Below, in pieces: positions 1 through 11,302 of a DNA stretch of 64,000 nt (position 1 is its first letter; the number at the start of each line of letters is the position of its first letter). The stretch lies in contig LS997564.1 of the NCBI GenBank assembly GCA_000469685.2, positions 39,900,448 through 39,964,447 on the forward strand, written 5' to 3'. The stretch is from Haemonchus contortus (taxonomy: Eukaryota; Nematoda; Chromadorea; Rhabditida; Trichostrongylidae). Position numbers and translations under genes: made by a program. A model generated the notes under the pieces. The model did no database searches and had not been told where the DNA came from. It worked only from the letters and a program-made list of their open reading frames with translations.

Positions 1-3000
1 CCAGTTTCATTCAATCGATGTCCTTCTCGAATGAGCCTCCCAGACTGTTTCCATGCTAGGCCAATCTTGGAAGTCAGGGCAAGGACCATATTCGCCTTGC
101 CCCACATAGACTCTCCGTTTTCCGGCAGAGAAGAAGAAGATAAGAACTCTTTCCTCAGATTTGATTGATCGTAGCAAAAAAGCTTAGGCGATGAAAAGGA
201 CTTTGAAGGAGAAGGGGACATGCTCGACCTACAATACCCATGCTTTCATTTTGACAAGCATGGTTTTATTTGTACCTTTATTCATACCCTGATTATCTGC
301 CCTTCACTTTCGATCATGTAAACCCTCACGAAAGTGAGGTTATCAAAAGAAGAAAGAGTCAGTGAGCTTTACATTTTCCAATCAAGGAGGAGATGTGAGT
401 TCTGGCTTAATGAAATAAAAGAACAATTTGTGTAAAGTCATCTGATGAGGATTAAAACGGAACAAGATTGAGGCATGCACAAAGAAATTGAGCCGAATTT
501 CATCCACTTCAGGTTGTTCTGCTCTTTGAGTTGGTTTTTCTAGTGCTCCAGGATACCTATTGCCTCAGATGTCGTTCCAACCTATCATTATGGCAGAATA
601 GGTGCTCTATATCAAGTGGCGACTCGAAACGGATTTGGTAAAGGTCAACAGAAAATGACTGGTTCCGTTGAGGATTGAGCTGGTGCTGCGACCAAGGGAC
701 CACTGGCTAGAGCATTTTGTTGTTCGGAATCGGCGGCATCAACCTACTGGCCCCTATAGGAGTAGGGACGTTAAAAACCCCCCAAGTCAGCCCCTTTCTT
801 GAACTTTCCCTAATCACCCTGTCAACGCGAAAAAAAGGTGTTCGTGGAGAGCGCCACCGGAAACGGAAATCGTGAGCTATGATGCGTAAAGGTGAGTTGG
901 TCGTTGAGTGTGAGCTGTGTATTAACGCCTCGTCGATCAAGCGATTGCTTCCATTTCACTGCAATGCTCATGTACCTTGAAACTTTCAAATGATCACATC
1001 CTATTTTGAACTGAACTCCGATCATCAAAGCTGTGACGTTTGTCAGGCTTTGGCCACACGTCACTCAGACATCACGGTCATGGTCAACACGAGACACTCT
1101 GGTCAACAGGAGCTTTCCAAAAATATCGAAGTGCTGAGTTCTTTGACCGTCCCTGGACTTATTGTTGCGCTCGTTTTCCAGCAGTCAACTGATTGACAGT
1201 AGATTCCTTATCAGGAAAAGGACGTGCTAGAAAACAGTGACCTGAACATCGACCACACGCCACTTCTCTGAATCTTGAAGTGGAGGAATTGGTGGGAAAG
1301 AAAGATTAACGATGACGACCACCCATCGTCTCGATGATCATGAGCAAGCGCCAGTAAAATCTTCATTCGTCCCTGTGTGACGAGCCAGAGCCAGGTCCAG
1401 TTTTACCCAACTGAAGTCTGACCCTCGACATGGTGGCCGCCATGGTGTTCGCCTGACGTCCTGAGGGATCCGACCAGTGGTCGCCCTGATCCAAGGGTCG
1501 TAACTATATTGCATGACGTGCCCGGTAAACCTGAAGTGCCAAAATTGTTTTCATGGCTTTTGGTGATCTGCCTAGGATTATTATAAGTACTGCTTTGAAA
1601 TTCTCTCATTTTTCAAATGTAAATCATTCCTGTTGCCAATATAGTGATCTTTGATGGATCATTTTATGACCCAGGAATTTCGCACTATACTTATACAGCA
1701 CCCCATTCAGGAACCATTGAACCGCCCAGAATTTCTTTAAAAATTATAATACTATGCTGGGCCCAAAAATGCATGGATTCATCATTTTCAGGGTTCGCTA
1801 TGCGTTTGTTTTCCATTTATTATGGCTGAACTAGTTGTAAGCGTGACTGGTTCAGAGAATGGTAATGGCAACGGGCATTCGATGCATTTTTATGACATGA
1901 TAGGAATCAACCGACGCGGAAGTATTAAAAGAGCTGTTATATCTGGGTAGAATGAAATATTAGAGATATACGGTGTCTTTTAGACATTACCCTACCTTCA
2001 TGGGCACGTTCTCAACATGTTCCCAACCCTGATCCTGTTTCTTCCCTGATCTGGGCCAAGAATCCTACTTCCGTATTCAGTGTTGTATTGGGGTTCGTAT
2101 GAGGCTTTGATCTATGCTTAGCTATTTGAAGGGCAAATCAATATTTCAATCACCGTGAATGAATCCAGTTTCAACCAATTGATCTCAAAAATTTGGGAGG
2201 CTTTTTTTGACTCGAGCAGGAATCGATCTGGGATTTAGTACCCGAGCAATATGGCGTGTTAATAGCGCCATAACCATATTGTTATGGCCATTGTCTCACT
2301 AAGCCTTCTCTCACTGCACTTTTCAAAGTGTAACCACATCAGCTTTTGTCAGAAATGATGACAATACTGTATGTAGCTTCATAATTGATGATGTGGATCG
2401 AAAGTGTGAACGTTTTAAATCACACCTTTCATCGGTTCAGTCTCTGATTGTAGAATATCGCTTTTTCCATTTTCTTTCCTCCTTGCCTCACATTCAAGAT
2501 TTGACCCCACTCTCTTCACGCTATGGCATTCCTTTGATTTGGGATGACGGCTCAGGGCGCTGTCTATCTATCGAATCATCTATAGAGGTTAAATCTATTA
2601 CTTCATATGTTTGATATTTATTTATTTTTTATTTTACATTCGGATACCACCAAGGGTGAACTCTGACAAGATTTCTATGCATCGGCCGTATTCGGGTCAC
2701 TAAGAAAATCAGACAAGGCCAAAAAATAGGAAATATGATATGCCGATAGGGGGAAAAGGACCTTTTTGGAGAAAAGGAAGAAGAACAAGAGAAAGGAGCA
2801 GCTGTGCAAGATGCATTTAGTGAAAACGGACTGGAACCATTTTCATGCGAGCCTACTATTCCTGCAGGCTTTTTGAGATGTGGATAGCATTATTTGAGAT
2901 CTAATGCGTAGTATGAATATCTGATGGGAGATTTTGGCCCTGGAAAGAATTTAAGATCTGGATTCGAGCGATAATTTCAGTGCTCTTCACAAAGTTCCAG

Positions 3001-6000
3001 CGAAAGTTGAGTTGGAACCTTCACTCAACATAATCACCGTTTCTATTTATAGAGTAGGTGTCCATCTTCCTAGCTAATGTTCAGCTCCATTCTTCTTAGA
3101 GTCCAGTCGCATCGAAGTGTGAAAGCGGTCAATTCCGTTCGGGATTTCGTCGATAATTGAATTCTTTGACCACAATTCATGTATCAATGCTCTAAATGTT
3201 AATCAGAGTGTTGTCAGTCTGGTGGATTTAACTGTGAACTAGGTGCGGCTATACTTCCCAACAAGGTTTCATAACATTTTGTACTTTTCATTGATTGTCA
3301 TGATCAATATATATGGGCACGCAATTGTTGTGGACTTACAAAAGCTTGGGACATTTTGAACAGTTTCACGTATGACAACGGCTTTTGGTGTTAGTTATTT
3401 AGGGGGTTTGGCTGTCATCGCAAAGCCAGAACATCCAAGATAGTTACATAGTTTTAGAAGAAATACTATAATTAGCAATACTGGATGACAAAGATTCTAA
3501 TCTTGGGAATGTTTCAATTTGTACATTCTGATGATATTATTCATGTCATAGTTGGAGGAAAGTTCAACTTGAGGTCCTGAAGCAAATTTTATAGGGCAAA
3601 TACTATTTGACTGAAATAGCCAATCATCAAAGCGATCACTCTCGGTATCTGTGACAGATAACCAATTCTCCTGCGGCTTTCGCAATACCACCCTGCAAAT
3701 GGTCGAATTTTTTTATGAAAATGCGTTTTTGACTCTGCAGGGATGTTTTTTTTTATAAATCCCATTGGTGTTCGTGTGTGCGGTTTGCAGAAACTTATCG
3801 GTCTGATCAAGCCTTTTAACAGTTTTTTAAAGGCTTCCGTGCTGTTAAGCTTTCACATGCAGGAGTGGGCCCGAACCTGGATTCGATCCTTGATTAATGC
3901 ATCGGAAGAAACGTCTCCTGACAATATCACCATCTTTTTTTTTCTTTTATAGGCATTTGCTGAGCATCTTTTTCATATTTCTGACTCTGTGATAATCCTT
4001 GATGTTTCACGGCCCTTCCCTCCGAACCTAAAGTTTTTTTTATTGTTTTACAAGTATGGCGAAGATGCCCTGGTCCTGTACATACCTATCTCGGCTTCTC
4101 CCACAATCCCTGAAAAGTTGCGCATGCGTGGCTTATTCTAGAACAAGTGAGCCTTCAAGAATTTCACCCTGCCAGCTTTATTTATTTCTTTATAAGAGTC
4201 TCTTTCAAAACTTCTTTAGAAAATGGTTCCTGAATGATCAGCTTAGTTCAGCGAGTTTGTTGGAGAGCTAGAAAGCTTGTCTCTTTCTTATTGATGGTTC
4301 CGCTGGCACAGTGGAGTAACCTCGGTATTTAATCTTCATTCTCAGCTACATTTGTAGGAATGGGTGACTTAGAGTGAATGAGTCTGGTTTCCTTGTGAGG
4401 TTCATTGATAGAGAACAATGGGCGGGGCTTGTGAAGTGGGTGGGATCTTTACGACACAGGAAGACTTTTCGTGACAATTGAGCCAAGGCATCTTTGTTGG
4501 CCAAGAAAATATGAAGATTTATTTTTGGAAAGCATGGGCCCCACTTCGATCAAATGGGAAGCATCTCTTCTGATGTAATTGCCGTTTGCGGAAATTAGTC
4601 GTAAAAGAAACGCTGCAAACGCGGTCCTGGAGATTGTGCTCTATGCGCCCGGTTACTTCACAGGCTATTGTTGTATCCACAATCATTCTTTTCTGAAAAT
4701 ATTGAGGGTGTCATTCAAGAGTGGCTCGGCTTGTGAGAAGCCAAGCATGTCGCCAAGGAAAGTTTTCCTACTAATGCAACTCTTCTCCCCTTTTCCCTCC
4801 CAAAAATGGATCATTGTACTATTCCATACCCACATTCTTTCTCTTAGAAAATGGTTTTCAGCACGACCTCCCCTGCCGTTCCATCTTCCAGCTTGCTTCT
4901 CCCGCTTTTCCCTACTTTGCAACGACGATTGGGGCTTTGACAACCCCATTTTGTTGGTATATACTTGGTCCCTCTCGAAGCAAAATAGAAAAGAGGCCCG
5001 CTACTGTTCCTGAGAGATCAAAGGTGTTCTTCGGAAATGATCTTATCAGAAGTCGATTAAGGCGGCCAGCCTTCCGTTGTCGTCGTGTCGACGTATCGCA
5101 ATAGAAACCTTTTTCGATGTCTCAAGATCTCATTCCACTGATGTGTGTCGCCCACGCTGCCATCAGTCTATTCGCTACGTCGCCTCCCTCCTTCCTTGTT
5201 CTTCCTTTCTGAGAGTTTTCTCTTCAGAAAAGCTTGCTCCTTGCGTCCGTATCAAGGATTTGCAACCTCAAACAGCACTTCGTATCGTGTCATTATGGTT
5301 TTTTCGAATGGATTTTTGTCGGCGTTAGTCACTGGGCACTGGGCAGGTAGGCCATCTATCTTCTGAAACCAATTTGTGGCCAACTTGGTTTGAATTGTAA
5401 GCATTGAAGGTCAATTGATCAGTCATATTGAAATGAGCGACATTGACCGATCCCTTTGCAAATGCATCATGAGATCATTTCTCCGGTTGTTTATTTATTT
5501 ACTCCCTGTTTTTAGAAGTGACTTGATCCCAGAAAAGGAATAGTTAAGCTATTCGACAAGTTGATTCGACAAGTTGAAAAAAACGGCAGAGCGGTGGGCG
5601 TGGGCGTCGTCGCTGTTACGTCTAGTAGAATTCTCAGTAGCATAGCCCTTCTCTCTCAATCCTCGATAGGCGGAGCTTCCTTGGGAGGCGGCACTTCCTG
5701 GATCGACTTTTGGGGATGTAGCGTTAATGGAGGGATCTTGATTCAGTGAGAGGAGTCATTCGTGATGAAAAAGGAGGTAGCAGATACTTTGACCTAGAGC
5801 TTTATGAACAATCTCTTTTGATTATTCTCCCGAAACCCCTGGATGTTAGCGCTAATCAGTCGGAAAGAGCTTTAGCCTTATACTACAACTACTAAAGATT
5901 AGTCCCCTTATCAAATTATCGGCCAATCTACCCTGATGTACTGGCTAAAGGTAAGAAGTAATTGCATATTTCGCTATCCGATTGACACTTTTTTCCTTCA

Positions 6001-7407
6001 CGCCATAATAGTTATAAAAGTGCGACCATCCGGTACTGTAATAATTCGTTTGCATTTTGAGTATGAGTCTGATTTATCACCTTTAGCTCATATGAACTCA
6101 TTTGGCTAAGATGTTTGATGCCAATTGAATTACATTGCATAATTTTGCTATAAAAACTCAATTTTTGGAGCTAATTTTTATAATATAACATGTATACTTA
6201 TAATATATTTAATATATAATTTTTTAATTTTATTTTTCTTCAATTATGCATCACAAAATCATAGATTTGCCGCTTTCCTCGGCTCCGTTTTTCATTATTT
6301 TTAGTGGGTTCTATTAATTACCTCAAAAGTCTCTGGTGGGAACCAATATTGCTCAAGAAGGCTCGCCATGGTGAAAACACAATGTTGAGATCAGCTAAAG
6401 GATGTGCAGGAATCAATTGAAGACTTTCTATGGAAGCATTAGAAAGCATATTGAGCTTTGACCTGATTAGCGAATCGTTTCGATGTTGATAAGTTAGTTT
6501 CGGACTGATTATTCCAGGCCTAACTCGATCCTGCGGGCTTTACGATTCTAAAAATCGCCCTCAGTCAAAGACCATTTCAATATGTCACATAAAATGCTTA
6601 TCGATCCTTCATTCCAACAATTCCTACTTATAGAAACTTATAGATGGGTACCTTTCAATTGACTTTTTCGGCAGTCCGGCGGAAACCTCTCCATGGCGCA
6701 TCCCAGCTATGACGTCACTAAATGTATGTCGGTTTTTTCTTGAAATCGTTGTGTCGGGTATGTTACCGGCATGGCTGCTTCTGTTCCGTTTATACTTGGC
6801 AAAACGAGCAGGTGGCCGCTCCAAAGGGAAGTAAACGACTGACTGTGGACGTTATAGTAGAGTTACTGTCGGCATCTCCTGTGATGTACGGAATCCGCTC
6901 GCGTCTGTCTTTGAATATTTCGATTTTTTTTTTCTTGAAACCAGTTCAATTTTGGTGATTGGGTAGAGGCAATTTGGATGGATAGAGCCTTGGATAACTG
7001 ATATGTCACGTGCCACATAACAACCTTATTGCATGCTGAAATTTTAGCAATTTTCTCTTCTCGGTTTTTTCGAAGCCCATTCCCACAGTCTTATTACTGA
7101 GACTTGATTGCTAGTCACTCAAATCAAACCTTGTGACGAGCAGATTTTCTTTTGTACGTTGCTAGGCGCCGATAATTTTTTGGCTTTATATATCTATGTC
7201 ATATGCGATATGATTCTTTGGAATATTGTCTTCTGATGAATGTCCTTGGAATTCCCTAGGCAATAAATGGGATTCCTAGAATTTGGTTATGAGAAATAAC
7301 ATTTGGAAACGTCTCGTTTCCTTAGTAGTTCTAGTAATCTGAAGGATTCAGCATATTTCGAAATTTCTATAAGAGTTTTATCTTCTGTTCCTGAAGTGTG
7401 GTTTTTA
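1..7407. other. Intergenic or intronic DNA, no supported gene
   Basis: No reading frame here has the length, codon pattern or protein similarity of a gene. The longest open stretch, near 4.6-5.0 kb, lacks an ATG start and reads as low-complexity T- and C-rich DNA. Small items seen are a 7-bp perfect stem with a 6-nt loop at 2268-2287 (arms CCATAAC and GTTATGG), GC-box-like motifs at about 4418 and 5667, a 13-bp motif (ATTCGACAAGTTG) repeated twice in tandem at 5551-5576, and very AT-rich DNA at 6170-6240. Confidence 0.5.
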
Positions 7408-7560
7408 TTAGGTTGATGCATAATTATTGCGGATTTTTTCACGGCTTGTTTTCTCGCCATAAGATTAATTTTTTTAATTTTGAATTTTACTTTTAATTTT
7501 GAATTGGATTTTTGTAGAAATAATCTCCTCGCTTCTTTTACCAGAAATATGTCTAGAAAG

Positions 7561-7813
7561 GAGGCGGAGGTCGTGTAGTGGCAGGTGGCGCACTACATCA
7601 CATGCACGGTCAGGGGTTCGAATCCCGGATCGATGCCCGCCCAGGCCAACCAAGCCTTCCATCCCCTCGGGGTCGGTGGATTGGTACCAGACACGTCTGG
7701 GAGGATAAAAGCACTGACTTGTTACATCGGCTGGCCACCGCAAGTCATTGTATAGGCCACATACGCACTCATTACGCCACTACGATTCTGAATATAAGTT
7801 TATCCTTATCCTT
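7561..7813 (+). mobile_element. tRNA-derived SINE, copy 1, nested in mariner
   Basis: This copy has the tRNA-like head with an A-box variant and the B box GGTTCGAATCC, then the conserved body shared by all copies in the window. It is flanked by an exact 13-bp duplication, TATGTCTAGAAAG, at 7548-7560 and 7814-7826. It lacks about 50 bp of the body just before the TTTATCC-type tail. It is inserted just upstream of the mariner transposase remnant, so it is younger than the mariner. Confidence 0.93.
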
Positions 7814-7833
7814 TATGTCTAGAAAGCCATGTT

Positions 7834-8251
7834 CATATACGCCATATTATGCTCTGTTACTTCGAGAAATGTTGGAAGGTGGCCCACTCACAACGTGATC
7901 TCAACGAACTTCTCGGCGAGTGAACAGTCAGCCAAAGCCGAACAAGGAACGGAATCTGCTTCTGCGGTCTCCCTATTCACCAACCGATACTCCTGTGGAT
8001 TATCACGTCGATTGCCCCTCGGAAAATTGACTAACGAACAGAACTTTCGACGAAGTGATGGAAGTGAATGGCTTGAAGGCCAGCGTTAAGGCGTGAACGC
8101 TCCCAAGAGTCGAAACTTCTTCGCCTGTGGAATCCGGCCGCCTAGCAAATGGGAGGCAGTGCTTGACGTAGATGGTGGATATGTTCCGGAGCAATTATCC
8201 GAACACGTATTCATAGATATTTCTTTCGTTTCTTCAAATAAAATTTGCTGA
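7834..8251 (+). pseudogene. Mariner transposase remnant (N- and C-terminal pieces)
   Basis: The N-terminal piece (7834-7920) reads HIRHIMLCYFEKCWK followed by AHSQRDLNELLGE. It matches the first helix-turn-helix of mariner transposases in pattern (hydrophobic helix, then an R-x-L-N-E-x-x-G-E turn). It is followed directly by a stop codon and then a frame-broken TVS. The C-terminal piece (about 8042-8190) reads SRNFFACGIRPPSKWEAVL then DVDGGYV, the usual mariner C-terminal pattern FF-x-x-GI-x-x-LP-x-RW-x-x-V-x-x-DG-x-Y. A TAA interrupts it at about 8087. The catalytic DD34D core between the two pieces is not recognisable. The ATG and upstream leader are separated from the rest by the SINE. I infer a long-dead copy. 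Confidence 0.75.
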
Positions 8252-8285
8252 AAAAGATCCGCAATAATTATGCATCAACCTAATA

Positions 8286-9764
8286 ATAACTACTCAAATT
8301 TATTGAAAAGTTACCAATTCACCCAACTCCAATGCTGCATACGAATGGTGTATGATTGTCCGTATCACTTGTCCGCTCCGCTTATCACCGATTTCCTCGG
8401 GCTGGTAACCAGTGGTCGTCTTTGTTGCGAGCCAGAGTGGTCCAGTGAATCGTTCTTGCTCGAGGGACACGAGTTAAAGCGTCTCTCTCGTTTAAAGCGT
8501 TCGTAAAGAAGGCTGAATATCGTGCTGATGGTCATCTCATTTGAAGCCCCGTGCTGATCCACTTGAAGCTACATTTTCCGATGATCCTCGGCACTCCACT
8601 CACACTTGGACTCGGCAATTGGCCTTACTGTCAATGGGTGTTGCCTCCAAATCGTCGATGTGATAGTTAAGAAACTGGCGCTACGCTACACTTCTGTAAT
8701 CATAATTGTATTTTCCGACCATTTCATAGAAACCCTGGGCTCTAATGGACTTCCTCTTGCTTCCACTCAACTCTTCCACGTAACTCTCCATCCTCTCACA
8801 ATCAGTTTTTCATTGACGTTCTCGCTGATAACCTTTGGGCTCAAGGTGCGAAGTCATCAGGGTTAAGTCTGTGGTCGGCGTGCATTTTGAGTCCGGTGGA
8901 ATTGGTTGTCCCTGCAGGCATCATTTTATTCGGCGCCTCTACAATTTATGGGACACCCAGGCACACATCTTCTTAGCCATTTCCAATTTTCCGGGCATAA
9001 ATCGGCTTATGGTTGCAGCCCAAATGCTCAAGTCTTTTCGTCTCGGCATTTGACGCTTGATTTCATCCACGCACTCTTTCGTGTGCAAAGTGAGCATTGT
9101 AGGTACACTCCCGAAGTTCTCTTGTATTAGTTCTTCTTTCTCTGAATATTCGCATCCATTCCAAGAAATTGCTTTACAAGAACAGGAAAATAACGATTAG
9201 CCTCCAATCAGTTTGAGCGGAATTATAATCAAGTGGAATAGTAAGCCCTTGGGGGCCCCTTTCATGATTCTGCAAAAGCTCTCTCAGATTGACATGATCA
9301 TCTCCAGAAGCTTAGCGAAGCAAAAATCGGTAGCGCTGTGGTAAAATGTACATGGAAACATAGCCAGAGCCAACTGAATCGCTCCGATCGTCTTATTCTC
9401 CCTGAATCCATCAAATACCTCCACTTCTCTAAACGCAACTGTCCAAGAGATGAAGCCATTATTGTTGGTTGTCCCTACATTTCCTCCCTGTCGTCATCTG
9501 CAGTGATTCGATCTTGATTCAAAGCTTGTAGCCTTCAAACTATCCAATCAATCGTCTGTTATGGTCCAGGTCATTTTCTAGGTGCAAGGCTTAATCAGCA
9601 CATTGTAGAAATTGAAGATTGATTCGACTGAAAGTGATAATGGATTGGACGAGTTGGACGTGTTGGTTGTGTCTGTTGCCTCCATCTCTGTCAATTATAT
9701 TACCAAAGATTGTAATGGGTCACCTTCTTAAGCTCGCTGCGATCGATCAACTGATATAGATTCT
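8286..9764. other. Non-coding stretch, nothing recognised
   Basis: I see only short, unsupported open frames with no recognisable product, no RNA gene and no repeat shared with other parts of the window. Confidence 0.45.
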
Positions 9765-9880
9765 GAAGAATGACGAGTTCCTTAAATGGCAGACTTACTC
9801 GAATGGGTGCTGTGAGGTTCGATCTTGTGAGTCTGCACAAGCGATACACCCGTTGACCACTGCGCCATTCCTATTCTGCA
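9765..9880 (-). repeat. Degenerate tRNA-like (SINE-like) fragment
   Basis: On the minus strand this contains TGGCGCAGTGG, a perfect match to the RNA polymerase III A-box consensus. A weakened B-box-like sequence (GATCGAACCT) follows about 45 nt later. The rest does not match the main SINE family, so it may be a second, older tRNA-derived family. It is too degraded to be a working tRNA gene. Confidence 0.3.
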
Positions 9881-10764
9881 GAGCGTACATATGCGGTCAA
9901 GCCCCACTGAAACGATAGCTCACGTTGTGCTGCATGGACATAAAAGGTCTTGGGTGAGAGATCGGGAACTGCCGCAGCACCCTCTTCCCCAGGGGAGAAT
10001 CCAGGCTCCTATGAAGCTTGCTTTGGGTCCAGTCACTTCAGTTGCGGAGTGTGGCACTATGTCCCTGATGATCCCCCTAATGATCAGTTTTATCATCATT
10101 CTCCGCTGCTCTTTAAAATGCTTGTCCGGGCTCACAGATGTGTTTTGAACGAGGAATCGAGCTCATTACTGCTGAAACAATCGCTTAGCCAGAAAAGCCA
10201 CTCTGTTTTATCACACGGTCGGGAAGGGAACTTTTTACCCATTTAACTCCTTATGATCGTTTTCTGAGTTTATTCTCACCACCGATTATCCCAATCGTTT
10301 TTTTTCGTTCATTCTTTTCCTTCCCTTTAATCCAGTCAATTTTCCCATAGCGCTTTCTTTCCCCCATTTGTGTGCCCTTTTAGGAAATTCTTTGATAGTG
10401 CATAGTTTAGTAGGAAGCCAAGGCAATCATTCAGTGTTTTCTAGAGTTGCTGCGGAAACGACGTCAACAACAACATGAGCATGTTTACTCTTAAATATTC
10501 TCAAAAATACAAAATTGAAGGGGCTGATTGAAGCCTCCATCAACAACTGTCATTTTGATAATTAGCTGGTGCGAATTGTTTTTGTAAACATCTACAACAA
10601 TCCTTCAAAAGGCATCAGTCATCCAGGGGCAGGAATTCATTTCTTTGGGCCTACAACCTGACAGATGTCTCTAGTCCAAGCCATGCATCCACCTTCCATT
10701 CAGGATTGTGAAGGCACCGAGTATAGTTTGCGAAATTTCGCTCATGTAGAGGTTATTCAAGCTA

Positions 10765-10900
10765 ACGGGTAGCAAATGGCGTTGCCAGTATATGGGTTGG
10801 GGACCAATCCCGGGATCGAATCCTACCCAGCGTCAACCCAGGTTCCGTTCCCTTGATTCTCCAGTTTATCGGACTTCTCTGAGAGGATGTAAATCTTGCA
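10765..10900 (+). repeat. Possible degenerate SINE head
   Basis: GGGATCGAATCCTACCC resembles the B-box region of the main SINE, and a later GAGAGGATGTAAA resembles its GGGAGGATAAAAG segment. The A-box region is not convincing. I would treat it as a relic only if alignment confirms it. Confidence 0.25.
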
Positions 10901-10962
10901 TGGTATGTTGTTTATCGTAGGTGGATATCGTAGGGTTCCTTCGCGCGACAAAATATATACAT

Positions 10963-11263
10963 AAAGGATGAAAGGATAAAGTTTTCGGCGTCAATCAATC
11001 CCGTTGAGGGATGCGCCTCGCATTCGACTTCCATTCAGAATCGTAGTGGCGTAATAAGTGCGTTTGTGGTCTATACAATGACTTGCGGTGGCCAGCCGAT
11101 GTACAAGTCAGTGCTTTTATCCTCCCAGACAAGTCTGGTACCAATTCACCGACCCCGGAGGGATGGAAGGCTTGGTTGGCCTAGGCGGGCACCGATCCGG
11201 GACTCGAACCCCTGACCGTGCATGTGAGATAGTGCGCCACTTGCCACTACACCATCTTCGCCC
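10963..11263 (-). mobile_element. tRNA-derived SINE, copy 2
   Basis: On the minus strand this is a near full-length copy with the head ending GTGTAGTGGCAAGTGGCG, the B box in GGGGTTCGAGTCC, the conserved body, and a tail of TTTATCC-type repeats. The flanks are both AATATAT(G)TACAT-like, an imperfect candidate target duplication (about 10952-10962 and 11265-11277). It shares about nine-tenths of its bases with copies 3 and 8 by eye. Confidence 0.92.
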
Positions 11264-11302
11264 TAATATATGTACATATGTATATATATATACATACATA
11301 TT
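11264..11302. repeat. TA-rich alternating purine-pyrimidine tract
   Basis: A run of TATATG, TACATA and similar units abuts the head of SINE copy 2. It probably combines the insertion target with microsatellite expansion. Confidence 0.6.

Larger units (their letters stand above)
7408..8283 (+). mobile_element. Decayed mariner-family DNA transposon
   Basis: The ends are terminal inverted repeats. The left end begins TTAGGTTGATGCATAATT, and the right end is its reverse complement for about 27 bp before the first mismatch. A TA dinucleotide flanks both sides (7406-7407 and 8284-8285), as expected for Tc1/mariner insertion. The TTAGGTTG start is typical of mariner ends. Remnants of the transposase N- and C-termini lie inside. 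After removing the nested SINE and its duplicated 13 bp, about 610 bp remain, roughly half of a usual 1.3-kb mariner, so the middle of the transposase gene is missing. The element cannot encode an active enzyme. Confidence 0.9.

Noticed and set aside
323..342. CCTCAC-GAAA-GTGAGG mini-hairpin
   Set aside because: A 6-bp stem with a GNRA loop is expected by chance in 64 kb, and nothing around it supports an RNA.
4579..5013. 144-codon open frame
   Set aside because: It has no ATG start, overlaps an equally open frame on the other strand, and has no recognisable domain.
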